Positions 24,372-34,263 of a stretch of DNA of 64,000 nucleotides are shown here, piece by piece; the first letter of the stretch is position 1, and every line of letters begins with the position of its first letter. This stretch comes from Streptomyces rubiginosohelvolus (GTDB lineage: Bacteria > Actinomycetota > Actinomycetes > Streptomycetales > Streptomycetaceae). The position numbers and the translations under genes are program-made. The DNA lies in assembly GCF_014649875.1 (NCBI RefSeq), contig NZ_BMTW01000003.1, positions 1-64,000 on the forward strand. Reading direction: 5' to 3'. The notes below the pieces were generated by a model. It was not told the DNA's origin. It saw nothing but the letters and a program-made list of their open reading frames with translations, and searched no databases.

Positions 24372-26525
24372 TCAGAGCTGTAGTTCGGTACGCAGGGCCG
24401 CTGCGAGGCCGACCTCCGCGTTGTCCGACTGGCCGCGCTCGAAGGCCCGCTGGTACGCCTCGTCGCCGACGGCCGCCCGCGCCTGGAGTTCGCACCGCTC
24501 GCGGACCGGGCCCAGCTCGGGCGTGCCGCGCTGGGGGTGGCCGACCATCCGCCAGTACGCGTGCCCGGTGCCGTAGACCCGGGCGGCCTGGGCGCCCGCA
24601 CCCTGGGCGGCGATGGCGGCGGCCAGGAGGTCCAGGCCCAGCGCGATGCCGAAGCTGTCGCGGAGCCGGTGCTTGCCCGCGAGCATCGCCCGGGCGTGCG
24701 CTGCGGAGGCCTCCGGGCGGCCTTGGAGCAAGGCGATCAGGGCGAGCTGGTAGTCCGCGTAGGTGCGGGTCCAGAACTCGCCGCCGCGTTCGCAGGCCCG
24801 GCGCAGCGCGGTGGCCGCCGCCTCGGACTCGTCGAGCCGGCCGAGCGCGGTGAGCGCGAAGACGGTGACGAGGCGGCAGCGCAGCCGGTGGCCGGAGTCC
24901 ACGGGGACGCCTTCGGTCATCCGCAGGACGCGCCGGGCCGCCTCCAGGGCCGCCTCGGGCTCGCCGGTCATCAGCTGCGTGATGCCGGAGAGATACGTGG
25001 CGGCGAGCATGCCCTCGTCGTCCTGGTCGTACAGGGCGGTGGCCGTGCAGAGCGCCCCGTACTTCTCGGCGGTCGCGAAGTCGCTCTGGAGCAGGGCCGC
25101 GACGCCGAGGACCCAATGGAGCCTGGTCCGGTGGGGTCCCTCGACGGGGCCCGCGTCCAGGGCGCGCTGGGCGTAGTTCCGGGCCTCGGAGAGGTGGCCG
25201 CAGCAGGCCCAGAAGAAGCCGACCCGGCCCGCCATCTCCTGGGCCCCTTCGACGTCGTGGGCGAGCAGGTGCTCCAGGGCGGCGCACAGGTCCAGGTGGG
25301 TGTCGGACACCTTGTGGTACCAGGACACCTGCTCAGGGCCGGTCCAGCCCTCGTGGGCGCGGCGGGCGAGGCCGAGGAAGCTGCGCGCGTGCCGGTCGGC
25401 GGCGGCGCGGGCCTCGCCCAGCTCGGTGAGCCACATCCGGCCGTACTCGCGCAGGGTGTCGAGCATTCGGTAGCGGTCACCGTCGCGCTGGACGACGGAC
25501 TGGGCGACGAGGCCCTGGAGCGCCCGGTCCACCTCGTCGGGGGTGAGCGGTCCCCCGGCGCAGACCTCGCGGGCGACCTCCGCGTCGAAGTCGGTGCGCA
25601 GCGGGGTGAGCCGGGCCCACAGGAGGCGCTCCAGCGGGGTGCACAGCTCGTGGGACCAGCCGATGGCGGTGCGCAGGGTGCGGTGGCGGCGGGGCCAGGC
25701 GGTCTCGTCGGCGAGGAGGTCGAGCCGGGAGGTGCCGGGGGCCGGGGACGCCCCGACGCCGCCCGGGAGCCCGGCCGCGCCGGAGGAGCCGTACGCCCCG
25801 GGCGCGCCGACGGTGAGGCCCGGAGCGTCGAAGCGGGTGCCGATCCGGTGGGCGAGCTGGGCCACGCTGTGCCGGCCGATGCCCGCGGCGGCCAGTTCGA
25901 TGGCGAGCGGGATGCCTTCGAGGCGGCGGCAGATCTCGGCGGCGGCCGCCTCGTCCCCGGGGGCGTCGAGGCCGGCCCGGGGGTCGGCGGCGCGCAGCCG
26001 GTCGGCGAAGAGCTGGAGGGCGTCGGGCGCGCCGTCCACCGGGAGCGGCGGCACCTCGACGACGTACTCGCCGCGGGTGCCGAGCGGCTGCCTGCTGGTG
26101 ACGAGGACGCTCAGCCCGATCGAGGTGGTCAGGATCTCGGCGAGCAGGTGGGAGCAGGGGCCGCGGAGGTGTTCGGCGGAGTCGAGGACCAGCAGGAGGT
26201 GCTTGTCGCCGAGCCATTCGCAGAGCGCCTCGACGGGCATCCGCAGGGTGTGGTCGGCGAGCCCGACCGCGTCGGAGACGGTGGGGAGCAGCAGCCGGTC
26301 GTCGGAGAGCGGGGAGAGGTCGCCCCACCAGGCGCCGTCCGCGTAACGGTCGGCGACCGCGCGGGCGGCCCGGAGCGCGAGCCGGGTCTTGCCGACCCCG
26401 CCGGGGCCGATCAGGGTGGTCATCCGCCGGGTGGTCAGCGCGGTGTGCAGCCGGGCCAGTTCGGCCCGCCTCCCGACGAAGCTGCTCGTCTCCTCGGGAA
26501 GGTGTCCCACCTTGGTCATCATCAC
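24372..26525 (-). CDS. STAND-type ATPase with TPR-like repeats, no LuxR HTH
   Basis: 717 aa. SFVGRRAELARL then the Walker A GPGGVGKTRLAL (about 40) and Walker B LLLVLDSAEHL (about 120); LVTSRQPLG is the sensor-like Arg motif and GIPLAIELAA the GxP motif. Residues about 370-690 are TPR-like helices. Streptomyces proteins of this build normally end in a LuxR HTH of about 60 residues. Here the protein stops after AALRTELQL with no HTH. A Gly/Ala/Pro-rich stretch (about 235-262) interrupts the NTPase-helical junction. It may act through a partner, or may be a truncated regulator. Start uncertain among three consecutive ATGs. Confidence 0.75.
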   Translation of the reverse strand: MMMTKVGHLPEETSSFVGRRAELARLHTALTTRRMTTLIGPGGVGKTRLALRAARAVADRYADGAWWGDLSPLSDDRLLLPTVSDAVGLADHTLRMPVEALCEWLGDKHLLLVLDSAEHLRGPCSHLLAEILTTSIGLSVLVTSRQPLGTRGEYVVEVPPLPVDGAPDALQLFADRLRAADPRAGLDAPGDEAAAAEICRRLEGIPLAIELAAAGIGRHSVAQLAHRIGTRFDAPGLTVGAPGAYGSSGAAGLPGGVGASPAPGTSRLDLLADETAWPRRHRTLRTAIGWSHELCTPLERLLWARLTPLRTDFDAEVAREVCAGGPLTPDEVDRALQGLVAQSVVQRDGDRYRMLDTLREYGRMWLTELGEARAAADRHARSFLGLARRAHEGWTGPEQVSWYHKVSDTHLDLCAALEHLLAHDVEGAQEMAGRVGFFWACCGHLSEARNYAQRALDAGPVEGPHRTRLHWVLGVAALLQSDFATAEKYGALCTATALYDQDDEGMLAATYLSGITQLMTGEPEAALEAARRVLRMTEGVPVDSGHRLRCRLVTVFALTALGRLDESEAAATALRRACERGGEFWTRTYADYQLALIALLQGRPEASAAHARAMLAGKHRLRDSFGIALGLDLLAAAIAAQGAGAQAARVYGTGHAYWRMVGHPQRGTPELGPVRERCELQARAAVGDEAYQRAFERGQSDNAEVGLAAALRTELQL

Positions 26526-26570
26526 CGTCCGCGCGCTGGGGCAGGGTGCGCCGACGGGCCGACGGCCGCG

Positions 26571-26612
26571 GGCCGGCCCCGTCCTCCCCCGGAGGGGTGG
26601 GCGGGGCCGGCC
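26571..26612 (-). terminator. Terminator after amylopullulanase gene
   Basis: GGCCGGCCCCG (26571-26581) pairs with CGGGGCCGGCC (26602-26612), with an inner G/C-rich stem. Lies 70 bp after the pullulanase stop on the minus strand. Confidence 0.75.
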
Positions 26613-26681
26613 GGACGGTACCGGGTACGGCTGTCGCGGCTCCGTTGCCGACGTCTGCCGTCACCGTAGTGCCGTGGGAGG

Positions 26682-29600
26682 TCAGCGCAGGGTGAAGACG
26701 GCCGCCGTACGTCCCGGTACGGTGAAAGTGGCTGATTTCCCGTCGTACCTGGCTCGTTTGACCGTAAGATCCGCACCCTTGGCCTGGACCGGGTGCAGCG
26801 CGTACGTCTTCCCGGCCGGTGCGGCGAGCCGCTGGGTCGCGGTGTCCGGGGCGGCGTTGAGGACGACGACGAGCTTGCCGAGGCGCATGGTGATCACGCC
26901 GGGGGTCTCGTCCTTGCCGGAGAGCGGGAAGGACAGGGCCGACTGCACCTGGTCCGCGGTGCGCAGGGAGAACTCCTTCTCGGTGGAGCGGATGGTGAGC
27001 AGGTCCCGGTAGGCGGCCGAAGCCCCTTCGATCTGCGCGCACTTGGGGGCGATGGTGCCGGTGGCGGCCAGGAGCGGCTTGGCGTACGACCACTTGTCCC
27101 GGTTGTCGGCGGCGGGCGGGAGGCCCCGTCCGAAGCCGTTGCCGTCGCGGCAGTCCCAGTGCAGGGCGTTGAACCAGTCGCCGCTGTCGTAGGAGTTGCG
27201 GTCCAGGGACTTGGAGCGCAGCAGGTCGGTGCCCGCCTGGGAGAGCGAGGGCCCCTGGGAGAGGACGGAGGCGGCCATGGCGACCACCTGGGCCCTGGCC
27301 CGCTCGGCGGCCGTGGAGTCGGCCGGGAGCTTGAAGGCGAGGGCGTCGAAGAGGGTCTCGTTGTCGTGGGCGTCGGAGTAGGCGAGCGCGTCGCCGGGTG
27401 CGGCCGCGTATCCGGCGGGCGCCCCGTTGTAGTCGACGTCGGAGCCCTTGACCGTACGTCCGGAGGTGTCGGTGAAGGTGTAGCCGGCGAGGTTGCCGGT
27501 GAGGCCGACCTTGATCAGGTCCTGGTAGTGCAGCAGCCGGGCCTTCTGCTCGGCGCGGGTGCCGTTGGCGGGCGAGGAGTTGGGGTCGGTGTAGAGGCCG
27601 GAGGCGAAGCCCTGGACGCCGGGGTCCTCGTCGAAGGGGCCGCCGCCGCGCACGGCGTCACGGGCCCGGTCGGAGAAGGTCGCGATGCCGGTGCCGGCCA
27701 TGTTCTTCTGGGTGGCCTGGACGAAGCGGGCGTCGTCCGCGATCTCGCCGAAGTTCCAGCCCTCCCCGTACAGGATGATCTTCTTGCCGTCGACGCCGTC
27801 CTCGGCGAGCGTGAGCCGGTCCAGCGCCTTGCGGACCTCGATGATGTTGTCCTTGGGGTGGTGGCCCATCAGGTCGAAGCGGAAGCCGTCGACCTTGTAC
27901 TCCTTGGCCCAGGTGACGATCGAGTCGACGACGAGCTTGCCCATCATGGTGTTCTCGGGCGCGGTGTTGGCGCAGCAGGTGGAGGTGGCGACGGTGCCGT
28001 CCTCCAGGAGCCGCTGGTAGTAGCCGGGCACGATCCGGTCGAGGACCGACTTGTCGTCCTGCCCGGAGGCGACGGTGTGGTTGTAGACGACGTCCATGAC
28101 CGTGCGCAGCCCGGCCTTGTTCAGGCCCTGGACCATCTGGCGGAACTCGACCGTGCGCTCGGTGCCGTCCGGGTCGGAGGCGTAGGAGCCCTCGGGGACG
28201 GTGTAGTGCAGCGGGTCGTAGCCCCAGTTGAAGCCGTCCTTGGCGGCGGCCTTGCTCACGCACTCCTGCTGCTTCTCGGAGTCGGGTGCGGGGGCGGTCA
28301 GGTCGCAGTCGGGGGTCGCCTGGTCCTTCTTCTTCTCCGGGACGGTCCCGATGTCGAAGACGGGCAGCAGGTGGACGTAGCTCGTGCCGGAGTCGGCGAG
28401 CTTCTTGAGGTGCTGCATGCCCTTCGAGCGGTTGTCGGTGAAGGCCCGGTACTCACCGGGGTGCTTCGCCGTGCGGTCCGTGATCGAGAAGTCCCGGACG
28501 TGCAGCTCCTGGATCTGGGCGTCCCGCAGCGGGGTGGCGGCGGGCTTCTTCAGGCCGGACCAGCCGCGCGGGGCGAGGGCCGGATCGGTGAGGTCGACGA
28601 CGAGGCTGCGGGCCGAGTCGGCGGTCAGGGCGGTGGAGTAGGGGTCGGTGACCTTGTTGGTGACCAGCTTCTGGACGGTGGGGGCCCAGACGGTCACGGC
28701 GTACCGGTAGGGCTTGCCCTGCCAGCTCTTCTTGCCGGTGACCGACCAGACGCCGGTGCGGTCGTCGCGCTTCATCGGGACGGTACGGCCGTCGAGTTCG
28801 AGCGAGACGGTACGAGCGGTGGGGGCCCAGACGGAGAGGGTGGGCGTGGACTTCCTGAAGACCGGGCCGAGTTCGGCGGAGGCAGCCTTCTTCCCGTACA
28901 GGTCGTCGAGGATTCCGGCCGTCTGTACGCCGGTGGCGGCGAGCAGGGCCCCGTTGGCGGCGCGCTGGGTCGCGATCAGCTGGCCCCGGAGGGACTCGCG
29001 GACGCGGTCCCGGTCGCGGGCGTCGACGGTGAACGCCGGATAGTCCTTCAGGTGCGGGAACTTGGCCTTCTGGGCATCGCTCAGCTCGACCTGCTGAAGC
29101 CGCAGCCACTGCCCCTCGTCGGACAGCGCCCCGTCCACGACGGAGATGCCGCCCTTCTGGGCGTACACGAGCTGCTGGCTGGTGGCGTCGGTGGTCTTCA
29201 CCTTCCAGACGACGGTGTTCGCGTCGATCCACTGCGCCTCGGCCTTGGACAGGTCGGGGGCCGCGCCGCCGCCGGTCTGCGGGAGGAGGTAGCCGGGCTT
29301 GCCGCCGAGCATCCAGACCTCGTGGCCGTAGGTGGCGAGGTCGAGGGACTGGTCGCTGGGGAGGTCCTTCTCGTCGCCCTTGTGCAGGATGTAGCTGAGG
29401 CTGGTGGCCCCCTCCACGAGCGGCACCTCGAAGGTGACCCCGTAGGCGTCCTTCTTCACCGGCATCAGCGGCTTGGCCCAGTCGGTGGGCTCCTTGGCGC
29501 CGGTCCAGGTGTGCAGCCCCCAGCCGTCGTAGTCGCCGTCCGGGCGGTGGTAGTTGAGGACGGCCTTGGTGGTGTCCTGCGGCGGGGTCTCGGGGGCCTC

Positions 29601-32000
29601 GGTCTGCTGCCCGTCCTTGCCCTGCTCGATCCAGACCTGTCCGGTCACACCGAGGTCGATGGTCCGCTGCGGTCCGTCGGCCGTGCCGTTCTTCTCGACG
29701 GTGTACGGGACGGAGTCAGTGCCCTTTTCCAGGTCGATCCAGGCGAACGCGCCGTAGGCGGTCCTCCCGATGAACTCGGCGGTCTTGTCGCCGGACTTGA
29801 GCTGCCAGCCGTCGTAGTCGCCGTCGGGGCGCTGGTAGTGGACGACGGCCCGGTCGCGCTCGACGGCGACGGGCTTGCCGGGCGGCGGGGCCTGACCGGC
29901 GGTGGTGGAGGCGAGGGCACTGGAGGTGCGGCCGGTGCGGTCGACGACGACGGCCTTGTAGCGCAGCGGGGTGCCCGCTTTCACCGTCGTGTCGAGGTAC
30001 TGGGTGACCTTGTACGGGGCGTGGTCGGCGGTGCCGAGGGTCTGCCACTTGCCGTTGCCGGCCTGGGCGGCGAAGACGACCCGGTTGAGCTGTCCGCCGT
30101 CCACGTCGGCGGCGATCTCGACGGTGCCGGTGGCGCCGGCGGCCGGGGTCTTCAGGGAGACGGCGGGCTTGGCGGCGGGGGCGCCGACGGTCCGGTCCGC
30201 CCTCAGCACGAGGCTGGACAGGGCGGGCACGGTGACGGTGACCTTCTTGTCCTTGCCGCTGCGGACCGCGCCGGAACCGCCGTACAGGGTAAGGAAGTTC
30301 ATCTTGGCCGACTCGGTGGCGAGCTGGACCTTCTTCGGGGTCGTGCCGTTGTTGGAGGCGACGAGGTACTCGTACGGCCGCTCGGTCGCGATGCGCGAAG
30401 TGGCGTACACCGAGCCGTCCGCGAGCCGCTCGATCTGGGTGCCGTCGCGCAGCGCCGGGTGCTCCTTGGTGAGCTTCGAGAGCGCGGCGATGGAGCGGTA
30501 GACCGGGTGCTTCGTGTCGTACGCGTCCGAGGCGTGGGTGCGGTCGGTGCCGAGCTGGTCGTCGTCGAGGTAGTCGGCGGTCTTCGAGGCGAAGAGGGTC
30601 TGCCGGGAGTCCTTGTCGCCGCCCGCGCCGGTGAAGCCCTGCTCGTCGCCGTAATAGATCACCGGGTTTCCGCGGCCGAGGAACATCAGCTCGTTGGCGA
30701 GCCGGGCCCGCTTCAGCAGTTCGGCGTCCTCGGCCTTCGGGTTGTCCTGCTTGAGGAAGGTCCCGATGCGGCCCATGTCGTGGTTGCCGAGGAAGGTGAC
30801 CTGCTCGTAGGCGTTGGCCTTGTCGGTGGTGTAGCGGAAGTCGTTCCCGTACACCGAGGCGAGCTTGTCGGCGGGAGCGCCCTGGGAGGCGAACTGCCGG
30901 GCGGCGTCCTGGAACGGGAAGTCCAGCGTGGAGTCCAGGCGGCCCCGGGTGACGTACGGGGAGGTGACCTCGGTGTCGGCGGAGTAGACCTCGCCGAACA
31001 TGAAGAAGTCGTCCCGGCCGCGCTTGGCGGCGTAGTCGTCGAGCGCGGTGGCCCACTGGGTCCAGAAGTCCAGGTCGACGTGTTTGACGGTGTCGATCCG
31101 GAAGCCGTCGATGTCGAAGTCGCGGACCCACTTCTCGTAAATCTTCTCCATGCCCTTCACGACCTCGGGACGCTCGGTCCACAGGTCGTCGAGCCCGGAG
31201 AAGTCGCCGTACTCGTTGGACTCGCCGGCCCAGGTCGAGTCGCCCCGGTTGTGGTACATGGTGGGGTCGTTGAGCCAGGAGGGCACCTTCTTACCCGTCC
31301 CGGGGGCCTGCACCGGGGTGTACGGGAAGGAGTCCCGGTCGACCTTCTTGACGCCCTCGCGGTCGTCGAAGGGGCGGCCGGTCCTGTCGAGGTAGGGGAA
31401 GGCACCCTTGGACTTGTAGCCGTAAGCCTTCTCCGCGTAGTCGACGGTGTCGGCGGTGTGGTTGGTGATGACGTCGAAGAAGACCTTCATGCCCTTGGCG
31501 TGGGCCTTGTCGATCAGCTTCTCCAGGTCGGCGTTGGTGCCGAAGTGCGGGTCGACCTGAGTGAAGTCGGTGATCCAGTAACCGTGGTAGCCCGCCGACG
31601 CGTCCTTGCCGGTGCCCTGGACAGGGCGGTTCTTGAAGATCGGCGCCATCCAGATGGCAGTGGTGCCGAGGCCCTTGATGTAATCCAGCTTCTGCGTCAG
31701 GCCCTTGAGGTCGCCGCCCTGGTAGAACCCCTTGTCCGTGGGGTCGTAGCCGTGGTCGAGGCGCGAACCGGTCAGCCCGCCCCGGTCGTTGGAGGCGTCG
31801 CCGTTGGCGAAACGGTCGGGCAGCACGAAGTAGAACTGCTCGCGCGTGAGGTCGTGCCGGGCCGACTCCCGGGCGAGCTTGGCGTCCGAGGGCGGGGCCG
31901 GCGGCCGGGGCGAGGCGGCGGCGGTGGCCGCCGGGACGACGGGCAGCAGCGCCGCGCACAGGGCGGCCACCGCCCCTCGTCTGAGGGTGGTTCGGGACAC
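26682..32000 (-). CDS. Secreted amylopullulanase with two GH13 catalytic modules
   Basis: 1772 aa, GTG start after GAGGAG. Signal peptide about 1-28 ([18 protein letters not shown]). The first GH13 module (about 50-600) is alpha-amylase-like: DVITNH 176-181, nucleophile D303 (GFRIDTVKH), acid E337 (FGEVYS), and H407-D408. The middle (about 620-1100) holds two CBM41/PUD-type starch-binding repeats ([11 protein letters not shown] twice) and a CBM48-like region. The second GH13 module (about 1180-1700) is pullulanase-type: [23 protein letters not shown] near 1371, YGEGWNFGE near 1411 and [11 protein letters not shown] near 1545. It should cut alpha-1,4 and alpha-1,6 bonds outside the cell, feeding MalEFG. 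Confidence 0.92.
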   Translation of the reverse strand: MSRTTLRRGAVAALCAALLPVVPAATAAASPRPPAPPSDAKLARESARHDLTREQFYFVLPDRFANGDASNDRGGLTGSRLDHGYDPTDKGFYQGGDLKGLTQKLDYIKGLGTTAIWMAPIFKNRPVQGTGKDASAGYHGYWITDFTQVDPHFGTNADLEKLIDKAHAKGMKVFFDVITNHTADTVDYAEKAYGYKSKGAFPYLDRTGRPFDDREGVKKVDRDSFPYTPVQAPGTGKKVPSWLNDPTMYHNRGDSTWAGESNEYGDFSGLDDLWTERPEVVKGMEKIYEKWVRDFDIDGFRIDTVKHVDLDFWTQWATALDDYAAKRGRDDFFMFGEVYSADTEVTSPYVTRGRLDSTLDFPFQDAARQFASQGAPADKLASVYGNDFRYTTDKANAYEQVTFLGNHDMGRIGTFLKQDNPKAEDAELLKRARLANELMFLGRGNPVIYYGDEQGFTGAGGDKDSRQTLFASKTADYLDDDQLGTDRTHASDAYDTKHPVYRSIAALSKLTKEHPALRDGTQIERLADGSVYATSRIATERPYEYLVASNNGTTPKKVQLATESAKMNFLTLYGGSGAVRSGKDKKVTVTVPALSSLVLRADRTVGAPAAKPAVSLKTPAAGATGTVEIAADVDGGQLNRVVFAAQAGNGKWQTLGTADHAPYKVTQYLDTTVKAGTPLRYKAVVVDRTGRTSSALASTTAGQAPPPGKPVAVERDRAVVHYQRPDGDYDGWQLKSGDKTAEFIGRTAYGAFAWIDLEKGTDSVPYTVEKNGTADGPQRTIDLGVTGQVWIEQGKDGQQTEAPETPPQDTTKAVLNYHRPDGDYDGWGLHTWTGAKEPTDWAKPLMPVKKDAYGVTFEVPLVEGATSLSYILHKGDEKDLPSDQSLDLATYGHEVWMLGGKPGYLLPQTGGGAAPDLSKAEAQWIDANTVVWKVKTTDATSQQLVYAQKGGISVVDGALSDEGQWLRLQQVELSDAQKAKFPHLKDYPAFTVDARDRDRVRESLRGQLIATQRAANGALLAATGVQTAGILDDLYGKKAASAELGPVFRKSTPTLSVWAPTARTVSLELDGRTVPMKRDDRTGVWSVTGKKSWQGKPYRYAVTVWAPTVQKLVTNKVTDPYSTALTADSARSLVVDLTDPALAPRGWSGLKKPAATPLRDAQIQELHVRDFSITDRTAKHPGEYRAFTDNRSKGMQHLKKLADSGTSYVHLLPVFDIGTVPEKKKDQATPDCDLTAPAPDSEKQQECVSKAAAKDGFNWGYDPLHYTVPEGSYASDPDGTERTVEFRQMVQGLNKAGLRTVMDVVYNHTVASGQDDKSVLDRIVPGYYQRLLEDGTVATSTCCANTAPENTMMGKLVVDSIVTWAKEYKVDGFRFDLMGHHPKDNIIEVRKALDRLTLAEDGVDGKKIILYGEGWNFGEIADDARFVQATQKNMAGTGIATFSDRARDAVRGGGPFDEDPGVQGFASGLYTDPNSSPANGTRAEQKARLLHYQDLIKVGLTGNLAGYTFTDTSGRTVKGSDVDYNGAPAGYAAAPGDALAYSDAHDNETLFDALAFKLPADSTAAERARAQVVAMAASVLSQGPSLSQAGTDLLRSKSLDRNSYDSGDWFNALHWDCRDGNGFGRGLPPAADNRDKWSYAKPLLAATGTIAPKCAQIEGASAAYRDLLTIRSTEKEFSLRTADQVQSALSFPLSGKDETPGVITMRLGKLVVVLNAAPDTATQRLAAPAGKTYALHPVQAKGADLTVKRARYDGKSATFTVPGRTAAVFTLR

Positions 32001-32034
32001 GGAGGGTGCTCCTCGGGGCTTGATCGGTGCGGAG

Positions 32035-32063
32035 ACGGGCCGGTGGCGATGCCACCGGCCCGT
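32035..32063 (-). terminator. Hairpin between amylase and amylopullulanase genes
   Basis: Perfect 13-bp stem (ACGGGCCGGTGGC and complement) with a GAT loop, 17 bp after the amylase stop and only 35 bp before the pullulanase start. It can cap amylase mRNA while some transcription reads through; there is little room for a separate pullulanase promoter. Confidence 0.8.
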
Positions 32064-32079
32064 TGGAGAGGGGTACGGG

Positions 32080-33813
32080 TCAGCCGCGCCAGACGTCGGC
32101 GGTCAGCGTGACCTTCCCGGAGGCCGGGACGGTGGCGGTGCGGTTGGCGCCGCTCTCCCAGGTGACGTTGCCGGCCGCGTCCTTGCGGACGTACTTGTAG
32201 GCGAACGTGGTCCCGGCGGGCAGGGCCACGTCGAGCTTCCAGACGGGGTACGTGGCCGGGTCGAGCTTGGGGGCGTTCGCCGGGTTCCAGTTGCCGAGAG
32301 CCGCCTGGTCGCCGGTGACGTGGATGTTCTGGCCGGGCTGGGTGGTGGCGTTGACACCGAAGGACGCGCCGGAGGAGCCGTTGCCGGGGCCCGGGTCGGG
32401 GTTCGTGCCGCCGCCCCCGGAGCAGGTCCGGGCGTTCGCGTGCAGGGCGACGGCGGTGCCGGCCGGGACGGTGGCGGTGAACTGGCCGGAGCCGTTGACG
32501 GTGACGCCCTTGCCGGACTGGACGTCGCAGTAGTCGCCGACGGGCAGCGAGGTCTGGAATGTCCGGTTCAGTGCGGAGCCCTCGTGGTTGATGGCGACGT
32601 ACGCCTTGGTGCCCCGGCCGAAGGCGATCTGGTCGCCGCCGTTGTCCCACCAGTTGGTGACGGACTGGCCGCGTGCCGCGTTGCGGAAGTCGACCATGGA
32701 GGAGATCTCGCGCCAGGCGTGCTGGCACTTCCAGCCGTCGCTGTAGCAGGCGTTGACCTGGCCGCCGCCGGGCGGCCCGGCGTCGTGGTCGCTGAACTCG
32801 TAGCCGGAGTGGACGTCCGGGGAGCCGTAGGGGTAGGCCAGCATGAAGACGTTGGCGAGGGTGTAGGCGGAGCCGTTCTTGTAGTTGAGGGTCTCGCCGT
32901 TGCGCTCGGTGTCGTGGTTGTCGACGAAGACGCCGGACTTGCCGGACTCCATGAAGCCCCAGCCCTCGCCGAAGTTCTTCAGGTGGGCGAGGTTCTCGTT
33001 GAGGAAGACCTGCTTGAGGCTCCGCCCGTAACGGAACTCCTGGACGTCACCGGTGCCGAGGTACTCGGAGGGCGAGACGGCCTCGCCCGCCCCGAAGATC
33101 GCCTCCTGCTTCCAGTAGACGTTCGGGTTGGTCAGCCGGGACTTGATGTTGGCCAGGTCGGCGGCCGGCATGTGCTTCGCCGCGTCGATGCGGAAGCCGT
33201 CCACGCCGAGCGAGAGCAGGTCGTTGAGGTACCCAGCGATCTTGCCGCGTACGTAGTCCTCGCCGGTGTCCAGGTCGGCGAGGCCGACCAGCTCGCAGTT
33301 CTGGACGTTGCCGCGGTCGTTGTAGTTGCTGATCTGCGACCGGCAGTCGTCCATGTCGGCGCCGGAGTAGAGGCCCGGGTAGTCGTACTTGGTGTACGCG
33401 GAGCCGCCGGTGCCGGTGCCGTTGCCCGCCGCCATGTGGTTGATGACGGAGTCCGTGACGACCTTCACGCCCGCCGAGTGACACGTGTTGACCATGGCGG
33501 AGAAGGCGGCCCGGTCACCGAGCCGGCCGGCGATCTTGTAGCTGACGGGCTGGTAGGAGGTCCACCACTGGCCGCCCTGGATGTGCTCCTGGGGCGGCGA
33601 GACCTGGACGTAGCCGTAGCCCGCCGGACCGAGGGTGTCCGTGCAGGCCTTGGCTATGGAGGCGAACTTCCACTCGAACATCACGGCGGTGACGTCCTTG
33701 TCGCCCGGAGCGGCGGCCTGCGCGGGGGACGCGGCGCCGAATCCGGTGGGGACGACGAGGGCGGCTGCGCCGGCCACGAGGGCGAGCGCGGCAGACAGTG
33801 GTCTGCGTGCCAT
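32080..33813 (-). CDS. Secreted alpha-amylase (GH13) with C-terminal CBM20
   Basis: 577 aa. Signal peptide about 1-34 ([25 protein letters not shown] region). Catalytic (beta/alpha)8 barrel about 38-375 with DSVINH 121-126, nucleophile D210 (GFRIDAAKH), acid E237 (YWKQEAIFG) and H300-D301 ([11 protein letters not shown]). An all-beta C domain follows. [17 protein letters not shown] linker joins a CBM20 starch-binding domain (about 475-577, [15 protein letters not shown]). This is the classic raw-starch-degrading Streptomyces enzyme. AGGAGG ribosome site is optimal. Its own promoter carries two CTTGC operators. Confidence 0.95.
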   Translation of the reverse strand: MARRPLSAALALVAGAAALVVPTGFGAASPAQAAAPGDKDVTAVMFEWKFASIAKACTDTLGPAGYGYVQVSPPQEHIQGGQWWTSYQPVSYKIAGRLGDRAAFSAMVNTCHSAGVKVVTDSVINHMAAGNGTGTGGSAYTKYDYPGLYSGADMDDCRSQISNYNDRGNVQNCELVGLADLDTGEDYVRGKIAGYLNDLLSLGVDGFRIDAAKHMPAADLANIKSRLTNPNVYWKQEAIFGAGEAVSPSEYLGTGDVQEFRYGRSLKQVFLNENLAHLKNFGEGWGFMESGKSGVFVDNHDTERNGETLNYKNGSAYTLANVFMLAYPYGSPDVHSGYEFSDHDAGPPGGGQVNACYSDGWKCQHAWREISSMVDFRNAARGQSVTNWWDNGGDQIAFGRGTKAYVAINHEGSALNRTFQTSLPVGDYCDVQSGKGVTVNGSGQFTATVPAGTAVALHANARTCSGGGGTNPDPGPGNGSSGASFGVNATTQPGQNIHVTGDQAALGNWNPANAPKLDPATYPVWKLDVALPAGTTFAYKYVRKDAAGNVTWESGANRTATVPASGKVTLTADVWRG

Positions 33814-33899
33814 GTCTTTCCTCCTGCGGGTGGGGGAAACGCGGGTGACGGTGCAGCCTCAGTCGGCAACGCGCCATGCCCTCAAGGCTCCTGAAGGTT

Positions 33900-33963
33900 C
33901 TTGCTGCAAGAATGCAAACCTTGCTGCGGACCAGACCGTACGAGGCCGCCAGGCACCGGTCAA
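33900..33963 (-). promoter_or_regulatory. Amylase promoter with two CTTGC-type LacI/MalR operators
   Basis: On the minus strand -35 TTGACC (33963-33958) and -10 TACGGT (33940-33935) are 17 bp apart, a vegetative-sigma promoter. Just downstream, over the expected start site, are CTTGCTGCAAG (33900-33910) and CTTGCTGCGG (33920-33929), 20 bp apart. CTTGC-containing repeats are the known MalR/Reg1-type operator elements of Streptomyces amylase and mal promoters. The 450-bp gap between the amylase and LacI genes also holds the next three features. Confidence 0.8.
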
Positions 33964-34025
33964 CCCTTTGGACACCCTGCGCTCACATCCACGAAACAAG
34001 CCATTTTTCTTCGCGGTTTCTCGTT

Positions 34026-34063
34026 GCAAGGTCTTTCGCAAGAGATTGCGAGCCTGTTACGTT
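34026..34063 (+). promoter_or_regulatory. Orphan mal-type promoter pointing away from amylase
   Basis: GCAAGGTCTTTCG (34026-34038) is identical to 13 bp of the malE promoter. TTTCGC (34034-34039) and TACGTT (34058-34063) are 18 bp apart; the malE promoter has TTTCGG and TACGTT 17 bp apart. A further half-site TTGCGAG lies in the spacer. It points to the plus strand, where no ORF with a ribosome site exists before the 3' end of the opposing LacI gene. It could instead be an upstream operator of the amylase gene. Confidence 0.5.
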
Positions 34064-34069
34064 GCCTTC

Positions 34070-34230
34070 GACTCCGGTCCGGTCGGCCGAGGGTTCCGGG
34101 CCCGTCCGCACGGAGGGGTTCCGGACTCCACGCGCCCGGCCGGCCGGGCCGGTCACGACAAGAGAGGCACCCGGAGTCGCTGAAACTCCCCGCCGGCCCT
34201 TCCTGGGCCGACTCCTGGTGCCTCTCCTGT
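34070..34230 (+). ncRNA. Candidate small RNA from the orphan mal-type promoter
   Basis: If the promoter at 34034-34063 fires, a transcript from about 34070 would end at the long hairpin at 34163-34225, giving about 155 nt. I find no start codon with a ribosome site in this stretch. This is inferred only from promoter plus hairpin; no RNA family is recognised. Confidence 0.25.
34163..34225. terminator. Long hairpin after the second LacI gene
   Basis: Arms 34163-34179 and 34209-34225 pair at 16 of 17 positions (AGAGGCACC...GGTGCCTCT), with an inner CGGCCC-TTCCT-GGGCCG hairpin. It lies 38 bp after the LacI stop (minus strand) and could also end a plus-strand transcript. Confidence 0.7.
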
Positions 34231-34263
34231 ACGTGCCCCTCTCGGGCCCCGCCGGACTTCGCC

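Noticed and set aside
26793..32111. 1772-codon open frame on the plus strand
   Set aside because: Exact antisense shadow of the amylopullulanase gene; G/C-rich third positions keep the opposite frame open. No domain or ribosome site.
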